DNA of 64,000 nucleotides from NCBI RefSeq assembly GCF_000720765.1, contig NZ_JODC01000008.1:434001-498000 (forward strand), in the 5' to 3' direction. A program made the position numbers and the translations under genes. This document shows, one piece after another, positions 51,873 to 60,859 of the stretch (position 1 is its first letter; each line of letters opens with the position of its first letter). The DNA is from Streptomyces sp. NRRL S-646. GTDB lineage: Bacteria > Actinomycetota > Actinomycetes > Streptomycetales > Streptomycetaceae. The notes beneath the pieces are model-generated. The model did not search any database, was not told the origin of the DNA, and saw only the letters and a list, made by a program, of their open reading frames with translations.

Positions 51873-53204
51873 ATGACCAGTGTGGGTGTGCGGCGCTCCC
51901 GCCGACTCGGCCGCGGCGGCATACGCCGTGTGGTTCCCCTCGCTGCCGTGGCCACGGCAGGTGCCCTTCTGCTCACCGCCTGTGGCGGGTCGGGGTCCGG
52001 CTCGGGTGGTAACTCCAAGTCGCTGACCTTCTGGATCTCCACGGTCCCGGGGCAGGACGCGGGCTGGAAGAAGCTGGTGGCGCAGTACAAGAAGGAAGCC
52101 GGCGTCGACGTCAAGCTCGTCAACATCCCCTACGACGGCTACACGACGAAGCTGCACAACTCCGCGCAGGCGAATGCTCTGCCCGACGTCGCGGCCGTGC
52201 CGGCGCTGGACCCGATCTGGTCGAACAAGCTGATCGACCTGAGCTCCATCGCCGGCAACAAGAGCTACAACATCAACGCCAACTTCCTGGCGAAGGACTC
52301 GTCCGGGAAGGTGCTGGCCATCCCCTCGGACGTCACCGCGTCCGGCCTGTTCATCAACAAGACGCTGTTCAAGAAGGCGGGGGTCTCCTTCCCGACCTCG
52401 CCCTCGAAGACCTGGACCTGGACCGACTTCATCGCGGCCGCGAACAAGGTCCGCGAGAAGACCGGCGCCAAGTACTCCCTGACCTTCGACCAGTCGCCCT
52501 CCCGGCTGCGCGCCATGGTCTACGAGATGGGCGGCAAGTACGTCCATGCCGACTCCTCCGGCAAGTTCTCGGTGGACGACGCGACCAAGAAGGCCGTGAA
52601 GACCTTCGTCGGATGGAACGACGACAAGACCATGCCGAAGTCGGTGTGGACCAGCGGCGCCGACCCGTCGGCCATGTTCCAGAGCGGTGACGTCGTCGCC
52701 TACTGGTCCGGCGTGTGGCAGGTCGCCGCCTTCTCGGAGAGCATCAAGAAGTTCGACTGGGCGAGCGTCCCGACCCCCGCCCAGCCCGTGCAGGCCAGCG
52801 ACGTCAACGCCGGCGGCCTGATGGTGGGCTTCAACAACAACGGCGCCGCGGCCACCGCCGCGAAGAAGTTCATGACGTGGGTGTACGACCCGAAGCAGTA
52901 CACCGAACTGGTCGAGAGCTCCGGGTTCCTCCCGGTCGAGAGCGGTCTGACTCCGAACTACCCCTTCAAGTCCGAGGCGGCGCAGTCGGCGTTCAAGCTG
53001 TACAACGAGGAGATCCCGCTCTACGCCCCGATCTCCGGCTACTTCAACGGCGCGCAGACGGAATGGGTGCTGAAGGGTAAGAGCATCACCACCGACCCGA
53101 CCAAGACGGAGCTCGGCAAGGCGGTCAACGGCCAGCAGTCGTCCGACAAGGCCCTGGAGAACATCGTGGCCGGCTACAACCAGCAGGTCGGCGGCGGATC
53201 GTAG
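51873..53204 (+). CDS. Sugar-binding lipoprotein of ABC importer (family 1)
   Basis: 443 residues, twin basic N terminus, lipobox LLTAC (C37) and a Gly/Ser linker, then a family-1 extracellular sugar-binding fold (SLTFWISTVPGQD). ATG 51873 follows AAAGGGAAGAA. First gene of the importer operon; a strong hairpin after its stop (53211-53248) probably reduces read-through into the permease genes, as is typical for this layout. Confidence 0.93.
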   Translation: MTSVGVRRSRRLGRGGIRRVVPLAAVATAGALLLTACGGSGSGSGGNSKSLTFWISTVPGQDAGWKKLVAQYKKEAGVDVKLVNIPYDGYTTKLHNSAQANALPDVAAVPALDPIWSNKLIDLSSIAGNKSYNINANFLAKDSSGKVLAIPSDVTASGLFINKTLFKKAGVSFPTSPSKTWTWTDFIAAANKVREKTGAKYSLTFDQSPSRLRAMVYEMGGKYVHADSSGKFSVDDATKKAVKTFVGWNDDKTMPKSVWTSGADPSAMFQSGDVVAYWSGVWQVAAFSESIKKFDWASVPTPAQPVQASDVNAGGLMVGFNNNGAAATAAKKFMTWVYDPKQYTELVESSGFLPVESGLTPNYPFKSEAAQSAFKLYNEEIPLYAPISGYFNGAQTEWVLKGKSITTDPTKTELGKAVNGQQSSDKALENIVAGYNQQVGGGS

Positions 53205-53210
53205 GCCACA

Positions 53211-53248
53211 GGGCCGGGGGGCGGTGTCTCGACAGCGCCCCCCGGCCC
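53211..53248 (+). terminator. Strong hairpin between binding protein and permease genes
   Basis: Perfect 13-bp stem GGGCCGGGGGGCG (53211-53223) / CGCCCCCCGGCCC (53236-53248), an inner TGTC/GACA stem in the loop, then TTTA. It starts 6 bp after the stop codon of the binding-protein gene and 72 bp before the MalF-type gene. Likely a leaky terminator or mRNA-stabilising end that keeps binding-protein levels above permease levels. Confidence 0.85.
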
Positions 53249-53320
53249 TTTACGCCCACACGATGCCGGGCTCATGCGTGAACCCACCGCAACCCATTCC
53301 ACCAGCACGGAGTCAGGAAG

Positions 53321-54232
53321 ATGACAAAACGCGCCTCTGCCGTGTCCGCGAGCCCGCCCAGGAGACGCAGTAAGTACACCCTTGCGCCGCTCGTCCTCAT
53401 TGCGGCCAATGTCGTGCTCTTCGCGCTGTTCTTTGTCTGGCCGGCGGTGATCGGGCTCGTCTACTCCTTCACGAACTACACCGGTGTGGGTGCGTTCCAG
53501 TTCATCGGACTGGACAACTACCACAACCTGTTCGGGGACTCCACGTTCTACGACGCGCTGACCCGGACGCTCCTGTACACCGTGCTCTTCGTGCCGCTGA
53601 ACTTCGCGCTCTCGCTGCTCGCGGCCAACCTGGTGGTGAACAAGCACGCCAAGGGTTCGTCGGTCGCCCGCGTCATCTTCTTCATCCCGTGGCTGCTGTC
53701 GCCCATCGTCGTGGGTGTCCTGTGGCGCTGGCTGTTCGGCGAGAACTTCGGCCTGGTCAACTACGTCATCGAGAAGCTGGGCGGAAGTGCCGTTCCGTGG
53801 CAGTCGAACGCGGACCTGTCGCTGCTCGTGGTGGTGATGGCGGCGTCCTGGATGTGGACGGGTTTCACGATGCTGCTGTTCATCGCGGCGATCAAGAACG
53901 TGCCGGTGTCGTACTACGAGGCGGCATCGCTCGACGGCGCCGGACCATGGCGCCAGTTCTTCAACATCACGCTGCCGAGCATCGCACCGACCTCCTTCAT
54001 CGTCATCCTGCTCAACACGATCAACGCGATGAAGGAATACCCGGTGTTCGTCTCCCTCAACAACGGCGGACCCGGAACGTCGAACAACCTCCTTGTCCAG
54101 TACATCTACCAGACCGGCTTCCAACGGGGCCAGATCGGCTACGCGAGCGCCGCGTCGTTCGTGCTCATGCTCATCCTGATGGCCGTCGCGATCATCCAGC
54201 TGATCGTCAACCGGCGGGTGGAGAACCGATGA
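53321..54232 (+). CDS. Sugar ABC transporter permease (MalF type)
   Basis: 303 residues, six transmembrane segments, EAA loop YEAASLDGAGPWRQFFNITLP. ATG 53321 with an AGGAAG site. Overlaps the next permease gene by 4 bp (ATGA at 54229). Confidence 0.94.
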   Translation: MTKRASAVSASPPRRRSKYTLAPLVLIAANVVLFALFFVWPAVIGLVYSFTNYTGVGAFQFIGLDNYHNLFGDSTFYDALTRTLLYTVLFVPLNFALSLLAANLVVNKHAKGSSVARVIFFIPWLLSPIVVGVLWRWLFGENFGLVNYVIEKLGGSAVPWQSNADLSLLVVVMAASWMWTGFTMLLFIAAIKNVPVSYYEAASLDGAGPWRQFFNITLPSIAPTSFIVILLNTINAMKEYPVFVSLNNGGPGTSNNLLVQYIYQTGFQRGQIGYASAASFVLMLILMAVAIIQLIVNRRVENR

Positions 54233-55131
54233 CAACCACAGACATGCCCCGCAAGGTCGACGCCGGTCCCGGACGGACTGTTTCCAAGAAGCGGACCCGT
54301 GGCGCGGCGAGCGGCGGGATCCGGCAGGCGGTGTCCGCGACGACCCTGCTGTGGATCCTCGCGTGCCTCTACGGGCTGCCGGTGCTGTGGTTCATCCTCA
54401 GCTCCCTCAAGCCGGCCAGCGACCTGTTCTCCTATCCGCTGACGCTGGTTCCGCACCACCCCACCCTGTCGGGCTACCTGACGGCTTGGCGCAGTGCCAA
54501 CTTCTCCCAGTTCTTCATCAACACGACCATCGTGTGTGTGATCACGACGATCCTCACGGTGGGCGTGAGCTGCTGCACCGGGTATGCGCTGGCCAAGTAC
54601 GACAACCGATGGCTGAAGGCGTTCTTCCTCTGCATCCTGGCCACGACGATGCTGCCGGGCGAGGTCATGCTCGCCCCGGAGTTCCTGGTGGTCCGCAACC
54701 TCGGCCTCTACAACTCCTTCGCCGGCATCATCTTCCCGGCGGTGCTCACCGCGACCGGATGCTTCATGTTCCGCCAGTTCTTCCTGACGGTCCCCGACGA
54801 ACTCGTGGAAGCCGCCCGTATCGACGGCGCCCGCGAACTGTCGATCTTCCTGCGGATCATGGTGCCGCTGTCCCGGCCCATCATGCTGACCCTCGCCATC
54901 CTGTCCTTCCAGTGGCGGTGGAACGACTACATCTGGCCGCTGCTGATGCTCAACGACCCCAACAAATTCACGGTGCAGATCGGTATCCAGAGCATCGTCG
55001 GGGCGCAGAACATCAACTGGTCGGTCCTGCTCGGCGCCTCGGTCATCTCCATGATCCCGCTGATCGTGATCTTCCTGGTCTTCCAGCGCTACGTCATGGG
55101 CGCCGACATCAATGCCGGACTGAAGGACTGA
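54229..55131 (+). CDS. Sugar ABC transporter permease (MalG type)
   Basis: 300 residues, six transmembrane segments, EAA loop VEAARIDGARELSIFLRIMVP. Coupled to the MalF gene by ATGA. It ends 2 bp before the TTG start of the next gene, so that gene is firmly part of the same transcript. No ATPase gene nearby; a common MsiK-like ATPase is expected to serve it. Confidence 0.94.
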   Translation: MTTTDMPRKVDAGPGRTVSKKRTRGAASGGIRQAVSATTLLWILACLYGLPVLWFILSSLKPASDLFSYPLTLVPHHPTLSGYLTAWRSANFSQFFINTTIVCVITTILTVGVSCCTGYALAKYDNRWLKAFFLCILATTMLPGEVMLAPEFLVVRNLGLYNSFAGIIFPAVLTATGCFMFRQFFLTVPDELVEAARIDGARELSIFLRIMVPLSRPIMLTLAILSFQWRWNDYIWPLLMLNDPNKFTVQIGIQSIVGAQNINWSVLLGASVISMIPLIVIFLVFQRYVMGADINAGLKD

Positions 55132-55133
55132 CC

Positions 55134-56840
55134 TTGCCCACCCCGCTCGACCACGAGTTCGTCCGCGCAGCGGCGGTCGCCGCCGACGGGTCGGCCGCCC
55201 TGCTCGCGGCCGACCCGTCGGAGGAATTCATCGGGCCGCACCGCGCCCTGGCCCGGCAGGTGAAGACCCTGGTCGCGGCGTATCGCTCGCCGGAGTCGGC
55301 CCTGCACGGCAGCGAGCAGGCCGTCGGCGCCGCGCTGACCCACCTCCGTGCACTGCGGTCCCTGCAGACGGCGTCCGGTCTCTTCGCGGGCGGCGACAAC
55401 GTGCAGTCTCCGCCGGACTCCGCGTTCACCGTCAACGACGTGTGCGACGCGCACGTCCTCGCCGCGGGTGCGGGGCCGGAACTGGCTGACGTCGCGGCGG
55501 CGCTCGCCGAGATCGCAGGCGCCGCCACCGCCAGCCTCCTGACCGGCGGGGTGCACACCCCGAACCACCGCTGGGAGCTGTCCGCGGCGCTGGCCCGGCT
55601 GCACCGGTCGTTCCCGGACGACCGGCTGCTCGCCCGTGTCGAGGAGTGGCTCGCCGAGGGCGTCGACATCGACGCGGAGGGCCTGTACTCGGAACGCAGC
55701 GCCGTCTATGCGTCCATTGTCACCAACCCGTCGCTGTTGTTGCTGGCCGAGGTGCTCGGGCGCAGCGACCTGCTGGACGCCGTCGAACGCAACCTCACCG
55801 CGACCCTGGACCTGATCAGGCCGGACGGCACGGTGGAGACCGTCCACTCGCGCCGCCAGGACCAGAGGATGTCGTTCGCGCTGTGGCCCTACCTGCCGCA
55901 CTACCGGCTGCTCGCGATCCGCACCGGCCGGGGCGACTTCGCCCGCGCGGCCCGCCTGGCGGCCGCCGACGGCATCAACGACCCGGACCTGCTCGCCCAG
56001 ACCCTCCTCACCCCGGATCTGTGCCGCGCCCTGCCGGCACCGGACGCGGAGAAGCTCCCGCGCGACCGATACCTCCCCACCGCACGCCTCGCCGTACATG
56101 CCTCGGCCACCGCGCACACCGTGGTGTACGGCGGCTCCGATGTGCCCGAGCACCGGCGCATCCGCTCGGGCCTCGCCTGCAACCCCACCTTCCTGCGCAT
56201 GTTCGCCGGCGATGCCGTCCTCGACGCGGTCCGCCTCTCGCGGGTGTTCTTCGACCTGGGTCCGTTCCGCGCCGCCGACATGGAACGGCTCACCGACAAC
56301 CGGTACCGGCTCACCCAGACCCTCACCACCGCCTACTACCAGCCGCTCCCGAAGGACCGAAGGCACGACGACGGCGCCTACGGCCTGGTGGACGAGGGCC
56401 GCTTCTCCGCGGCGATGGCCTTCCCCGACCGCCCTCAGGACGAGGTATCCCACACGACCCGGGTCGAGGTCGATCTGCGGGAGGACGGGGCCGACCTGCG
56501 GATCGACATCAGTGGCCCATCGGTGCCCTGGGCCCTCGAACTGACCTTCCGGCCGGGCGGCCAGCCGCAGGGCGCCGTACCGCTCGGCGACGGACGCTGG
56601 TGCCTGACCACCGAACCGTTGACCTACCGCGTCGGCGACGACGAGATCCGGGTCGAGGCCGCCGTCGAGACGGGTGAACCGCTCGCCGGACCGGACCGGA
56701 GCGACGTACTGCGCTACGACCCGGGGCAGGACTACACCGTGGTCGGCGGCACCGACGCGACGACCGGTAACCGCGTCTACCTCGGCGGACACGGGCCGCA
56801 GACACTGACCCTCACACTGCGCGCCACATCTCAGGCATGA
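55134..56840 (+). CDS. Unclassified alpha/alpha-toroid protein, possible polysaccharide lyase/hydrolase (568 aa)
   Basis: 568 residues, no signal peptide, starting at TTG 55134 with GGAC just before it inside the permease stop region. The first about 370 residues are helical with toroid-like repeats and motifs that suggest a substrate cleft: TPNHRWE near 145, GLYSERSAVYASI near 182 and DGTVETVHSRRQDQR near 240. The rest is beta-rich with DEVSHTTRVEVDLRED and DGRWCLTTEP. This helical-then-beta layout is like heparinase II/III-type lyases, but I cannot match a family. Directly after the permease genes, it probably acts on the imported oligosaccharide in the cytoplasm. Confidence 0.78.
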   Translation: MPTPLDHEFVRAAAVAADGSAALLAADPSEEFIGPHRALARQVKTLVAAYRSPESALHGSEQAVGAALTHLRALRSLQTASGLFAGGDNVQSPPDSAFTVNDVCDAHVLAAGAGPELADVAAALAEIAGAATASLLTGGVHTPNHRWELSAALARLHRSFPDDRLLARVEEWLAEGVDIDAEGLYSERSAVYASIVTNPSLLLLAEVLGRSDLLDAVERNLTATLDLIRPDGTVETVHSRRQDQRMSFALWPYLPHYRLLAIRTGRGDFARAARLAAADGINDPDLLAQTLLTPDLCRALPAPDAEKLPRDRYLPTARLAVHASATAHTVVYGGSDVPEHRRIRSGLACNPTFLRMFAGDAVLDAVRLSRVFFDLGPFRAADMERLTDNRYRLTQTLTTAYYQPLPKDRRHDDGAYGLVDEGRFSAAMAFPDRPQDEVSHTTRVEVDLREDGADLRIDISGPSVPWALELTFRPGGQPQGAVPLGDGRWCLTTEPLTYRVGDDEIRVEAAVETGEPLAGPDRSDVLRYDPGQDYTVVGGTDATTGNRVYLGGHGPQTLTLTLRATSQA

Positions 56841-56853
56841 AGGGCTGATCTCC

Positions 56854-58686
56854 TTGCACCTCCCACGCCAGCTCGGGCCGCTGCACGACCTGCCGGACAC
56901 CCGGGAGGCATACGACGCCGTCCTCGCCGACGTCACCGCGCAGGCCCTCGCGCGCCTCACCCCCGAGGGCAACCTCGAACACCCCGACTGCGTCGATGAC
57001 ATCGGCGACACCTCCCTCGGTATCACCTCCCTGCTCGCCTTCGCCTGGCAGCGCACCAAGGACGACCGGCTGCCCGAGGCGGTCCGCCGCAGCCTCGCCT
57101 TCCATCTGCGCGAACGCGTCTACGTCGACGACAATCCCGGCTACCCGAACCTCAGGGTCCGCAACTCCGGCCTGCCGTACGCCCGTTACACCCTCACCGC
57201 CGGCGCACACCCCATCGGCGACTGGCCGAGCACGGTGTGGGCGCTGCTCCAGGCGGTGAACCTCCTCGACACGGCCGACGGTCTCGTCGAGGACGCTCAG
57301 CGCGCCGAACTCCTCGACGTGGCCCGCGGATACTGGCGCTGGCTGACCGAGGCGACGTTCTTCAACCCGCAGGAGGCCGGCAACCAGGCCATCGGCTGTG
57401 TCGTCGGCGGCCTGATGCTCGCCCGCCATCTGCCCCCGGAGGACGGGCAGTCGGTCCGCTCCCGTGCGGTCGAGCTGTACATCGAGAAGATCCGCACCCA
57501 TCGGGTGGCGGACCGCGGCGCGCTGCTGCCGCCGGAGCACGGCGGGGCGTACGACAACAACTACGGCCCGATCTCCCTGTCCTTCCTCGCCCAGGCCCAT
57601 CGTGTCAGCGGGGAGGAGATCTTCGCCGAGGACGGCGACGCCCTCGCCTGGTACATCGACGCCCGGCTGACGAACGGAGGCTTCGACAACGGCGGCCCCC
57701 GCTACAGCGAGCAGCACTCCGCCTTCGAATCAGTCCTCGGCCTGCGCTACTTCGGCGCCCGCATCGGCGCCGACCTGGGCCGTTACCGGGGCGACAGCCG
57801 TTGGGCCCGGCACGCGGTCCAGGAGGACGGCGGCGTCGACGGGCACTTCGCGTGGATGCTGGTCTGGCAGAGCCAGGACTCCACGCGCTGGCACCGTACG
57901 CCCTCGACCGAGCCCGTGCGCCACCAGCTGCGGGCGGGCACCGTCTCGGTGGCCTTCGACGACCGTATGACCCCGTCGGTCGTCGAGGCGGGCGGCACCT
58001 ACTACCTGCCGGCCGCCGTGAACCGGCAGCACGGCTTCGGCCCGGTGCTGGACGGATTCGTGTTCTGCCGTCCCATGGGTGAGGTCCGGGTGAGGGACGT
58101 GCGTACCGACGGTCTGGCGGCGAAGCTGGTCACCAAGCCGGTGGTCGGCCGCGACCACGTCCTGCGGCACGTGCGGTCCCTGTACGTCACCGACGGCACG
58201 AGCCTGTGGACGACGGTCGCCATGGAACGCCTGCCCGGAGAGCCGTATCTGCTCGCCGGCCTGCCCTATGCGGCCGACGACGGCGACCGGGTGCGCCGGA
58301 CGGCCGAGGGCGCGGTCGCGTCGGCCGGTACGCTCCGTCTGACCCACCCGCAGGAGCAGGGCGCGGAGCACTTCGACGCCCGATCGGAACTCACCCAGGA
58401 ACAGGCGGCGTTCGCGCTCGCCGCCGACCCGCGCGGCTACGGCAACCCGGACGACGGCTGGCGCCACCTGGTGAGCTCCACCGCCCTGGAGGCGAGCCCG
58501 CTCCCGGGCGCACCGGACGACCTGCACGTGTTCGCCGTACGGTACGGCTCCGCGGCGCCGCTCACGATGTCGGTCGAACGGGACGGGGGAGGGCTGCGCG
58601 TCGGTACGTCCGTCTTCACCGCGGTGATCGGCGCCGACGACGAACGGGGGGAGCCGGAGCTGACGCTGCGCGCGGTCAGCGCTTGA
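56854..58686 (+). CDS. Unclassified alpha/alpha-toroid protein, possible glycoside hydrolase/lyase (610 aa)
   Basis: 610 residues starting at TTG 56854, 13 bp after the previous gene, no signal peptide. Helical repeats through about residue 320 with striking conserved-looking clusters: GDWPSTVWALLQ, NPQEAGNQAIG, GAYDNNYGPISLSFLAQA and GGPRYSEQHSAFESVLGLRYFG. The remainder is beta-sandwich-like. It has the same overall layout as the preceding 568-residue protein but little direct similarity to it, so the pair is not a simple duplication. Probable second cytoplasmic step in the breakdown of the imported sugar. Overlaps the convergent kinase gene by 11 bp. Confidence 0.78.
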   Translation: MHLPRQLGPLHDLPDTREAYDAVLADVTAQALARLTPEGNLEHPDCVDDIGDTSLGITSLLAFAWQRTKDDRLPEAVRRSLAFHLRERVYVDDNPGYPNLRVRNSGLPYARYTLTAGAHPIGDWPSTVWALLQAVNLLDTADGLVEDAQRAELLDVARGYWRWLTEATFFNPQEAGNQAIGCVVGGLMLARHLPPEDGQSVRSRAVELYIEKIRTHRVADRGALLPPEHGGAYDNNYGPISLSFLAQAHRVSGEEIFAEDGDALAWYIDARLTNGGFDNGGPRYSEQHSAFESVLGLRYFGARIGADLGRYRGDSRWARHAVQEDGGVDGHFAWMLVWQSQDSTRWHRTPSTEPVRHQLRAGTVSVAFDDRMTPSVVEAGGTYYLPAAVNRQHGFGPVLDGFVFCRPMGEVRVRDVRTDGLAAKLVTKPVVGRDHVLRHVRSLYVTDGTSLWTTVAMERLPGEPYLLAGLPYAADDGDRVRRTAEGAVASAGTLRLTHPQEQGAEHFDARSELTQEQAAFALAADPRGYGNPDDGWRHLVSSTALEASPLPGAPDDLHVFAVRYGSAAPLTMSVERDGGGLRVGTSVFTAVIGADDERGEPELTLRAVSA

Positions 58687-59326
58687 GGGCGAGTTCACCC
58701 ACCGGCACCACCAGGTCCGCCCGGTCGCGGGTCGCGGCGACCAGCTCCGCATTGCGCTGGTCGCTGCGCAGCACCCACTCCACCGCCTCCTCGTGCCCCT
58801 TGCCGAACTCCTCGTGCCGGGCGATCAGCCGGCGGAGGCGTTCTTCTTCGTCCAGTTCGCAGAACCACACGTCGTCGAGCCGGCTGCGGACCCGGGGCCA
58901 GGCTCCTGTGTCCAGCAGCAGGTAGTTGCCCTCAGTCACCACCAGCCGGGCCGTCGGCGGCACCGGGACGGCGCCCGCGATCGGCTGCTCCAGCACCCGC
59001 TCGAACCCCGGCGCATACACCACGTCGCCTTCTTCGCTCTCGTGCAGGCGGGCCAGCAGCGCTGCATACCCGGCCGCGTCGAAGGTGTCCGGTGCTCCCT
59101 TGCGGTCCCGGCGGCCGAGCCGGTCCAGCTCGACGTCGGCGAGATGGAAGCCGTCCATGGGGACGTGCGCGACCCACGGCTGCCCAGCCGTCCCGTTCAG
59201 CTCCCGCACCAGGTTCTCCGCCAGGGTCGACTTCCCCGCACCCGGACCGCCGGTGATGCCCAGAACGGCGCGACGCCCGCCGCGGGGAAGAGCGCGGGCA
59301 CGGGTCAGCAGATCGTCGAAAGTCAC
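58676..59326 (-). CDS. P-loop nucleoside/nucleotide kinase family protein (uridine-kinase-like)
   Basis: 216 residues from GTG 59326 (an in-frame GTG 6 bp earlier is possible). Walker A is GITGGPGAGKST near residue 27, followed by HVPMDGFHLADVELDRLGRRDRKGAPDTFD, the signature of the uridine kinase/pantothenate kinase-like (PRK/URK) family, and VVTEGNYLLLD. Related proteins in bacteria include fructose transporter-linked kinases, so a sugar or nucleoside substrate is possible. It points toward the sugar operon and overlaps its end by 11 bp. Confidence 0.87.
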   Translation of the reverse strand: MTFDDLLTRARALPRGGRRAVLGITGGPGAGKSTLAENLVRELNGTAGQPWVAHVPMDGFHLADVELDRLGRRDRKGAPDTFDAAGYAALLARLHESEEGDVVYAPGFERVLEQPIAGAVPVPPTARLVVTEGNYLLLDTGAWPRVRSRLDDVWFCELDEEERLRRLIARHEEFGKGHEEAVEWVLRSDQRNAELVAATRDRADLVVPVGELALKR

Positions 59327-59438
59327 CGGCACACGGCAGAGTCTGTCACCCGGGCGGCGGTGCGATGAACTGCGGCCGCGCGGGGAGTCGTCTCTCAGTA
59401 GAGGGGACACGTCCGTGATGAGGAAGGGAGCCGGTGCC

Positions 59439-59834
59439 GTGGCCGACGACGCAGCGCAGATCCGCACACTGATCGAGAAATGGGCCGAGGCCGTCCACCG
59501 CGGCGATCTCGGCGGCGTCCTGGCCGACCACGCCGAGGACATCGTGATGTACGACGTCCCACCGCCGCATCAGGGCCTTCGCGGCCTCGCCGCCTACCGC
59601 GCGACCTGGCCGCCGTTCTTCGCCTGGCAGGCCCAGGGCGCCTGCTTCGACATCGAGTCCCTGGACATCACCGCCGGCACCGACGTGGCCTACGCGTACG
59701 CACTCCTGCGCTGTGCGACGCCTCAGGAGCTGGCCGAACACCCCACGCTCCGCCTGCGGTTGACGCTGGGCCTGCGCAAGGAGCGGGACCGCTGGCTGGT
59801 GGCGCACGAACACCACTCGTTCCCGCACGACTGA
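59439..59834 (+). CDS. SnoaL/DUF4440-like ketosteroid-isomerase-fold protein
   Basis: 131 residues: IRTLIEKWAEAVHRGDLGGVLADHAEDIVMYDVPPPHQGLRGL is the classic start of the NTF2-like SnoaL group, and LRLTLGLRKERDRWLVAHEHHSFP the end. GTG 59439 is preferred for its GGAAGGGAG site; an ATG at 59418 would add seven residues. These proteins can be isomerases or non-catalytic; function unknown here. Confidence 0.82.
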   Translation: MADDAAQIRTLIEKWAEAVHRGDLGGVLADHAEDIVMYDVPPPHQGLRGLAAYRATWPPFFAWQAQGACFDIESLDITAGTDVAYAYALLRCATPQELAEHPTLRLRLTLGLRKERDRWLVAHEHHSFPHD

Positions 59835-59928
59835 CGGGCCGGCGGGCTCCCGTGCGCGGTACGGGCGTTTCCCGCGGCCCCGGTTCAGGTAGGAGTCGGA
59901 TGTCGGGCCGACGAAGAGGGGGAGTGGC

Positions 59929-60783
59929 ATGACCGCGAGTGACATGGACGGCCGGTTGGGGGAGGAGTTCTTCACTCCGGGGACCGCTTCCTTCACCGAC
60001 TTCCTGGCCGCCCACCGGCCCGAACTACTGCCCACGCGCCGCCCTTTCCCCGACGGGGTCCGGGCCGAGCCCGGCCGGTTCCCGCACGGCACCACCGTGC
60101 TGGCCCTCGCCTACCGGGACGGTGTGCTGATCGCCGGCGACCGCCGCGCCACGATGGGCAACCTCATCGCACAGCGCGACCTGGAGAAGGTGCACCCCGC
60201 GGACGACCACACCGCCGTGGCCTTCGCCGGCTCCGTCGGGCTCGCCCTGGACATGGTGAAGCTGTATCAGGTCGAACTGACGCATTTCGAGAAGATCGAG
60301 GGCATCCCGATGACCCTCAATGCGAAGGCGAGGCGTCTGGCCGGCATGATTCGGCAGAACCTCGGCCAGGCCATGCAGGGCCTCGCCGTCGTACCGCTCC
60401 TGACCGGCTACGACGGGGCGGCCCCGGACGGCGAGAAGGGCCGCATCTTCAGCTTCGACGTCGCCGGCGGCCTGTACGAGAAGACGGACTTCCACGCCGA
60501 GGGCTCCGGCTCGCCGTACGCCCGGGGCGCGCTCAAGAAGCTGTTCCACAAGGGCATGGACCGGCGGGAGGCGGCCCTCGCCGCACTCCAGGCCCTCTAC
60601 GACGCGGCCGACGACGACTCCGCGACCGGCGGCCCGGACATCAACCGCCGTATCTACCCCATCGTGTCGGTGATCACCGAGGAGGGCTTCGAGCGGCTGT
60701 CGGAGCCCGAGACGGAGGCGCTGAGCCGCGAGATGGTCGAGCAGCGCCGCAGCCGGCCGGACGGGCCGACCGCCGCTCCCTGA
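59929..60783 (+). CDS. prcB: Proteasome beta subunit paralogue, catalytic residues intact
   Basis: 284 residues of the actinobacterial 20S proteasome beta family. A 54-residue propeptide ends in HG, giving autocleavage before T55, the N-terminal nucleophile (HGTTVLA). Catalytic D71 and K87 sit at mature positions 17 and 33, as in known PrcB, so it should be active. Normal PrcB genes lie in a dop-pup-prcB-prcA operon. Here the neighbours are a SnoaL-like gene and a nickel/cobalt permease; no pup, prcA, mpa or pafA is in the window. ATG 59929 follows GGGGGAG. Probably an extra copy that may assemble with the normal alpha rings. Confidence 0.88.
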   Translation: MTASDMDGRLGEEFFTPGTASFTDFLAAHRPELLPTRRPFPDGVRAEPGRFPHGTTVLALAYRDGVLIAGDRRATMGNLIAQRDLEKVHPADDHTAVAFAGSVGLALDMVKLYQVELTHFEKIEGIPMTLNAKARRLAGMIRQNLGQAMQGLAVVPLLTGYDGAAPDGEKGRIFSFDVAGGLYEKTDFHAEGSGSPYARGALKKLFHKGMDRREAALAALQALYDAADDDSATGGPDINRRIYPIVSVITEEGFERLSEPETEALSREMVEQRRSRPDGPTAAP

Positions 60784-60842
60784 GCGCGGGCCGGGCTTTC
60801 TCGTCTTTCCCCTTCCATGGGGAAGAGCTGCCGCGATCTTTG

Positions 60843-60859
60843 CTGCACATCGTTTGCAA
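60843..60859. promoter_or_regulatory. Candidate Nur (nickel) box
   Basis: CTGCAC-ATCGT-TTGCAA fits the Streptomyces Nur pattern tTGCaa-N5-ttGCAA in spacing and in most positions, 66 bp upstream of the nickel/cobalt permease ATG. A further TTGCA lies at 60882-60886. Expected effect: repression by the nickel-responsive Fur-family protein when nickel is abundant. Confidence 0.65.
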
